From positions 1 through 7,787 of the forward strand of contig DASTSM010000033.1 in assembly GCA_035760685.1 (NCBI GenBank): a DNA stretch of 7,787 nt, read 5' to 3'. Numbering within the stretch: position 1 is the stretch's first letter; every line of letters begins with the position of its first letter. Origin of the DNA: ZC4RG20 sp035760685. GTDB lineage: Bacteria; Pseudomonadota; Gammaproteobacteria; Steroidobacterales; Rariloculaceae. The notes beneath the pieces were generated by a model. It ran no database searches and was not told the origin of the DNA. It worked only from the letters and a program-made list of their open reading frames with translations. Shown here in pieces: positions 4,835 to 7,787 of the stretch. Position numbers and translations under genes: made by a program.

Positions 4835-5940
4835 GCGCGGCGCGCGACTCCGAGCTCATGGCGCGCGCGCTGCGCCTCGCGGCGAAAGGCGCCGCGACGA
4901 CCGCGCCGAACCCGACCGTCGGCTGCGTGCTCGTGCAAGGCGACGAGATCGTCGGCGAGGGATACACGTCGCCCGCCGGCGGTCCGCACGCGGAGATTGC
5001 TGCCCTGGCCGCCGCGGGAGAGCGCGCCGCGGGCGCGACGGCCTACGTCACGCTCGAGCCTTGCTGCCACACGGGCCGCACGGGCCCTTGCACGGAGGCG
5101 CTCATCGCGGCGCGCGTCGCGCGCGTCGTCTACGCCGTCGCCGATCCGAATCCGCTCGTCGGCGGAGGCGGCGCCGCGGCCCTGCGCGCGGCCGGCGTCG
5201 AGGTCGAGGCCGGCGTGCTCGAGGCCGAGGCGGAAGCGATGAATCGCGGCTTTTTCGCACGCATGAGGCGCGGGCGGCCGTGGGTCCGCAGCAAGCTCGC
5301 CGCGAGCCTCGACGGGCGGACGGCGCTCGCCGACGGCGCGAGCCGCTGGATCACCGGGGAGGCCGCGCGGCGCGACGTCCATCGCTGGCGCGCGCGCTCG
5401 GGCGCCGTGCTGACCGGCATCGGCACGCTGCTCCGCGACGATCCCTCGTTGACGGCGCGGCCGCCGGGCGGCTCGCCGCGGCAGCCGCTGCGCGTCATCG
5501 TCGACGCGCGGCTCCGGACGCCGCCGGACGCGAAGACGCTCTCGCTGCCCGGGCAGGTCGTGATCTTCACGACGGAGGCGGGCGCGGCCGGCGCGGGCGA
5601 TGCATGGCGGCGGCGTGCGCGCGTCGAGGTCGTGCGCGGCGCGGCGCACTGCGATCTTGCCGAAGCGCTCGAGCGGCTCGCCTCGCTCGAGGTCAACGAC
5701 GTCTGGGTCGAGGCCGGCCCGGGCCTCAACGGAGCGCTGCTCGAGGCCGGCCTCATCGACGAGCTCGTGGTCTATCTCGCCCCGCACATTCTCGGCGACG
5801 ATGCCCGCGGGATGTTCTCGCTGACGCCGCTCGCGTCGCTCGAGGAGCGCATCGAGCTCGAGATCGACTCCGTGCGCCGGATCGGGCGGGACCTCCGGAT
5901 CGTCGCGCGGCCGATGCGCAAGCGGCAAGCCAAGCGGTAG
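4831..5940 (+). CDS. ribD: Bifunctional riboflavin biosynthesis protein RibD (pyrimidine deaminase/reductase)
   Basis: RibD deaminates the diamino-pyrimidinone ribosylamino phosphate product of GTP cyclohydrolase II, then reduces the ribosyl side chain with NADPH. These are two consecutive cytoplasmic steps of riboflavin synthesis. The 369-residue product has an N-terminal cytidine-deaminase-like domain (about 5-145) with APNPTVGCVLV, the PHAE motif (His53, catalytic Glu55) and PCCHTGRTGPC, where Cys78 and Cys87 complete the zinc site. The C-terminal reductase domain (about 148-362) shows SKLAASLDG, RWITGEAAR, GIGTLLRDDPSLTAR, VEAGPGLNGALLEAGLIDELVVYLAPHILG and a short basic tail. Length and domain order are normal, and both active sites look intact. 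GRTGPC replaces the commoner GRTPPC, a tolerated variation. The ATG overlaps the stop of the preceding small ORF, and no strong Shine-Dalgarno is present, which suggests coupling. No FMN riboswitch was recognised upstream. Confidence 0.97.
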   Translation: MSAARDSELMARALRLAAKGAATTAPNPTVGCVLVQGDEIVGEGYTSPAGGPHAEIAALAAAGERAAGATAYVTLEPCCHTGRTGPCTEALIAARVARVVYAVADPNPLVGGGGAAALRAAGVEVEAGVLEAEAEAMNRGFFARMRRGRPWVRSKLAASLDGRTALADGASRWITGEAARRDVHRWRARSGAVLTGIGTLLRDDPSLTARPPGGSPRQPLRVIVDARLRTPPDAKTLSLPGQVVIFTTEAGAAGAGDAWRRRARVEVVRGAAHCDLAEALERLASLEVNDVWVEAGPGLNGALLEAGLIDELVVYLAPHILGDDARGMFSLTPLASLEERIELEIDSVRRIGRDLRIVARPMRKRQAKR

Positions 5941-5972
5941 GCGGGACGCGGGCAGAACGAGGCTGCTAGGGC

Positions 5973-5980
5973 GGAGGAAG
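5973..5980 (+). promoter_or_regulatory. Strong ribosome binding site of ribE
   Basis: GGAGGAAG ends five bases before the ribE ATG, and the GGAGG core is eight bases away. It is the best Shine-Dalgarno in the window and fixes the start at 5986. It suggests ribE is translated independently and more efficiently than ribD, whose own site is poor. Confidence 0.8.
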
Positions 5981-5985
5981 CGACA

Positions 5986-6594
5986 ATGTTTTCCGGAATC
6001 GTCAGAGGCGTGGGCCGCATCCTCGACACGAGGGACGAGGGCGGGGACAGGCGAATCGTGATCGGCCACGCGGGCGTCGACATGCCGGGGCCCGGGGTCG
6101 GCGCGAGCATCGCGGTCAACGGCGTCTGCCTGACGGCGGCCGCCGTCGGCGACGATCGCTTCGAGGCGGACGTCTCGGCCGAGACGCTCGCGGTCACGGC
6201 CTTGGGCGGCTGCGGCAGAGGCGCTCCCGTGAATCTCGAGCCTTCGCTGCGGCTTGGCGATACGGTCGACGGCCACCTCGTGAGCGGGCACGTCGACGGC
6301 GTCGGCCGCGTCGCCGCGCTCGCGCCCGCGGCGAGATCGACGACCCTCACGATCGAGCTCCCCCCCGGGCTCGAGCGCTTCGTCGCGCAAAAAGGCTCCA
6401 TCGCGGTCGACGGCGTCAGCCTGACGGTAAATCGCGTCGCGGGGAGCCGCTTCGAGGTCAACGTCGTTCCGCACACGCGCGAGCACACGATCATCGGGAC
6501 CTACGCCGTCGGCGCGCCCGTGAACGTCGAGGTCGACATGCTGGCGCGCTACGTCGAGCGCATGCTCAGTGACCGCGTTTCGGGACGATGCTGA
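5986..6594 (+). CDS. ribE: Riboflavin synthase, alpha subunit
   Basis: Riboflavin synthase dismutates two molecules of 6,7-dimethyl-8-ribityllumazine to riboflavin and the pyrimidinedione recycled by lumazine synthase; the enzyme is a cytoplasmic trimer. The 202-residue product has the two tandem beta-barrel (lumazine-binding) halves expected. The N half (about 1-90) has MFSGIV and IAVNGVCLT. The C half (about 97-190) has HLVSGHVDGVG, IAVDGVSLTVN and NVVPHTREHT. It ends EVDMLARYVERML plus a short tail. Length is typical, and motifs are complete in both halves. The gene is also called ribC in E. coli. It follows ribD after 45 bases. The usual next genes (ribBA, ribH, nusB) are absent here. Its last 29 bases overlap the 3' end of the convergent DUF421 gene, leaving no room for a conventional intergenic terminator. 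Confidence 0.97.
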   Translation: MFSGIVRGVGRILDTRDEGGDRRIVIGHAGVDMPGPGVGASIAVNGVCLTAAAVGDDRFEADVSAETLAVTALGGCGRGAPVNLEPSLRLGDTVDGHLVSGHVDGVGRVAALAPAARSTTLTIELPPGLERFVAQKGSIAVDGVSLTVNRVAGSRFEVNVVPHTREHTIIGTYAVGAPVNVEVDMLARYVERMLSDRVSGRC

Positions 6595-7015
6595 TCGTGC
6601 CCGTGCGCTCGAGCACCGCGTATTCGATCTCGTCCATGCGCTTGAGGCCTTGAAGCTGACGCGCGGCGCTCAGCACGTCCTCCTCGTCGACGCGCGCCTT
6701 CTTCATGCGTTCCTCGAGCGGCTTCCCGTGCTCGACGATCACGAGCGGCAAGCCTTCGATGAGCACGGCGAGGAAGCTCCAGTGCTGCTTCGCGAAGGAC
6801 AGGAAGATGTCGGCGCCGACGAGCGTCACGATCAAGAGCAGCGACGCCGTCACCGAGTAATCCTTCCCGACCAAGGCCTGCTGCGTCGTCTCGGCGATGA
6901 TCAGGAGCAGCACGAAGTCGAAGGGCGTCGATTCGCTGAGCGTCCGTTTGCCGCTGAATCTGAAGAGCACCATGAGCGCGACGTAGATCGCGAGAGCACG
7001 AAAGAAGATATCCAT
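6566..7015 (-). CDS. DUF421 / YetF-family membrane protein
   Basis: The 149-residue product has three predicted N-terminal membrane segments (about 4-21, 33-48 and 57-75). A small cytoplasmic-type C-terminal domain (about 86-147) follows. The family signature is clear: FRFSGKRTLSESTPFDFVLL, then IIAETTQQALVGKDYSVTAS. EGLPLVIVEHGKPLEERMKKARVDEEDVLSAARQL and EYAVLERTGTISIVPK then follow. YetF-like proteins are widespread inner-membrane proteins; some are tied to sporulation or stress in Bacillus, but the biochemical role is unsettled. It is shorter than many YetF proteins, yet shows the complete core. Translation is supported by TGAGGAAG before the ATG. It lies 65 bases downstream of the next minus-strand gene and is probably co-transcribed with it. 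Its 3' end overlaps ribE by 29 bases in the opposite direction. Confidence 0.9.
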   Translation of the reverse strand: MDIFFRALAIYVALMVLFRFSGKRTLSESTPFDFVLLLIIAETTQQALVGKDYSVTASLLLIVTLVGADIFLSFAKQHWSFLAVLIEGLPLVIVEHGKPLEERMKKARVDEEDVLSAARQLQGLKRMDEIEYAVLERTGTISIVPKRGH

Positions 7016-7024
7016 CGCGAAGCT

Positions 7025-7029
7025 TCCTC
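7025..7029 (-). promoter_or_regulatory. Ribosome binding site of the DUF421 gene
   Basis: The minus strand reads GAGGA nine bases before the ATG at 7015. It supports this start, which also places the first membrane segment at the N-terminus as expected. Confidence 0.55.
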
Positions 7030-7080
7030 AAGAGAATTGAAGGGTCTCGCGACGAGCCGCCGCATTCGCGGGGGGGCTCA

Positions 7081-7587
7081 TCACGGGAAGATCGTTTGCG
7101 TGAATGCGACCTGTGCGCCGCCCTCGAGGCCGGCCGCGGCGTGCAGCCTGCCCCAGGTCTGCGGCTCGATCTCGAACAGGATCTCGGCCGGGATGCCGGG
7201 CTCGTGCGCGTTGAATACGTACGTGAGGCGATCGGCGCCGACCTCGACGCGCTCGGGCTCGGGCGTGATCTCGTCGACGTCGAGCTTGTCGAGGTAGCGG
7301 CGGGCGATCCAAAGCGTCAGCTCGCCGCCGTCGGCCGGCGCCCTGGGCATCCGGAACCGCAAATCGGTCGGCGCATTCTTTCGCCAGACGCGGCTGTACT
7401 CGACCGCGAGGCCCCGCTCCGGGGACCCCGCCGTGGCCCGGCTCAGCACGCCGCCGCCGAACGCCCCGAGGATCTCGGCGACAACGACGAGCGCCATGAG
7501 CGACCAGACGATGCGCTCGTATAGCCAATGCCGGCGCTCGCGCTCGATGTCCTCGTCGATTTCAAGCCCGCCCGCCCGACTCGCCAT
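7081..7587 (-). CDS. Single-pass membrane protein of unknown function, upstream partner of the DUF421 gene
   Basis: The 168-residue product has a charged N-terminus (about 1-24, IDEDIERERRHWLYERI). One hydrophobic segment follows (about 27-47, WSLMALVVVAEILGAFGGG). A roughly 115-residue, largely beta-type domain ends AFTQTIFP. Orientation is probably inside-to-outside, with the C-terminal domain in the periplasm, but no cleavage site is evident. The domain contains RVWRKNAPTDLRFRMP, LTLWIARRYLDK, ITPEPERVEVGADRLTYVF and a GLEGGAQVAFTQ ending. I recall similar small proteins encoded next to DUF421 genes in other proteobacteria, but know no name or function. No strong Shine-Dalgarno precedes the ATG. 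The gene probably forms a two-gene operon with the DUF421 gene 65 bases downstream. Confidence 0.75.
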   Translation of the reverse strand: MASRAGGLEIDEDIERERRHWLYERIVWSLMALVVVAEILGAFGGGVLSRATAGSPERGLAVEYSRVWRKNAPTDLRFRMPRAPADGGELTLWIARRYLDKLDVDEITPEPERVEVGADRLTYVFNAHEPGIPAEILFEIEPQTWGRLHAAAGLEGGAQVAFTQTIFP

Positions 7588-7738
7588 GTGCTGCTTTTCG
7601 TCGTGCCTTCGCTCGAGGTCGTTATTCGGGGGCGGCTGCAGAAATCATGCCACGAGGCTGCGTGTGGCTCGGCGATGCGGTCTCGCGGTAACATTTCGGG
7701 CCGGCGCGAGCCGCGCGACCCATGGAATCGAGGACCTC

Positions 7739-7787
7739 GTGACGGACGGAGCAAGCGCAAAGACCGAGACGGCCCGTGCCGGCGTGG
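7739..7787 (+). CDS. Possible start of a further plus-strand gene, cut by the window edge
   Basis: A GTG at 7739 opens a frame with no stop to the window end (VTDGASAKTETARAGV). GAGGA at 7730-7734 lies four bases upstream, a slightly short Shine-Dalgarno spacing. TAACAT at 7689-7694 could serve as a -10, but no good -35 is seen. A nearby ATG at 7722 is out of frame and stops after six codons, so it is not the start. Sixteen codons are too few to identify a product. The gene would be divergent from the membrane-protein pair. Confidence 0.35.
   Translation, partial: MTDGASAKTETARAGV

Noticed and set aside
5941..5985. FMN riboswitch or terminator between ribD and ribE
   Set aside because: The 45-base gap is too short for an FMN riboswitch, and no stem followed by a T-run is present; only a strong ribosome binding site was found.
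4549..6486. A 645-codon minus-strand open frame opposite nrdR, ribD and ribE
   Set aside because: It runs antisense across three unmistakable genes; its Arg/Asp/Ala-rich translation is a composition artefact.

Overview
This window is very GC-rich chromosomal DNA. It most likely comes from a gammaproteobacterium, possibly a Xanthomonadales- or Steroidobacterales-like lineage. The order glyA - nrdR - ribD - ribE is the classic gammaproteobacterial arrangement around the start of the riboflavin cluster, and ettA is common in the same group. The taxonomic call is inference from gene order and protein similarity recalled from memory; no search was run.

Layout. On the minus strand at the left is a complete ettA (28-1701), an ABC-F ATPase acting on the ribosome, with a visible promoter and ribosome binding site in the 193-base divergent gap. 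From about 1895 a plus-strand run of genes reads: a class I-type (AcuC-like) histone deacetylase-family amidohydrolase (1895-2824), glyA (about 2821-4092), nrdR (4140-4667), a possible 56-codon ORF containing 21-bp tandem repeats (4664-4834), ribD (4831-5940) and ribE (5986-6594). Several junctions are tight. The deacetylase stop and a likely glyA start share GTGA, and nrdR/small ORF and small ORF/ribD each share ATGA. The rest of the usual riboflavin cluster (ribBA, ribH, nusB) does not follow. Instead ribE runs 29 bases into a convergent minus-strand pair: a DUF421/YetF-family membrane protein (6566-7015), preceded by a single-pass membrane protein of unknown function (7081-7587). A possible new plus-strand gene begins at 7739 and leaves the window.

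How the genes fit together. SHMT (GlyA) makes one-carbon units, NrdR is the ATP/dATP-sensing repressor of ribonucleotide reductase genes, and RibD and RibE carry out the middle and last steps of riboflavin synthesis. This is mostly housekeeping nucleotide and cofactor metabolism. The deacetylase is an unusual first member of such a run.

Points of most interest. (1) A perfect 23-base palindrome (arms AAAATGGGGTC and GACCCCATTTT around one T) lies inside the start of glyA and supplies its N-terminal residues MGSDPIF. It looks like a dispersed repeat captured as coding sequence. (2) This GlyA keeps the PLP and amino-acid binding residues but, by eye, has changes at nearly all side chains that contact folate in E. 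coli SHMT, including the catalytic Glu to Asp. (3) The nrdR-ribD spacer is an ATGA-to-ATGA open frame with in-frame 21-bp repeats and competing hairpins. No CRISPR array, insertion sequence, phage gene, tRNA, rRNA or riboswitch was recognised, and no gene-free stretch exceeds 300 bases.
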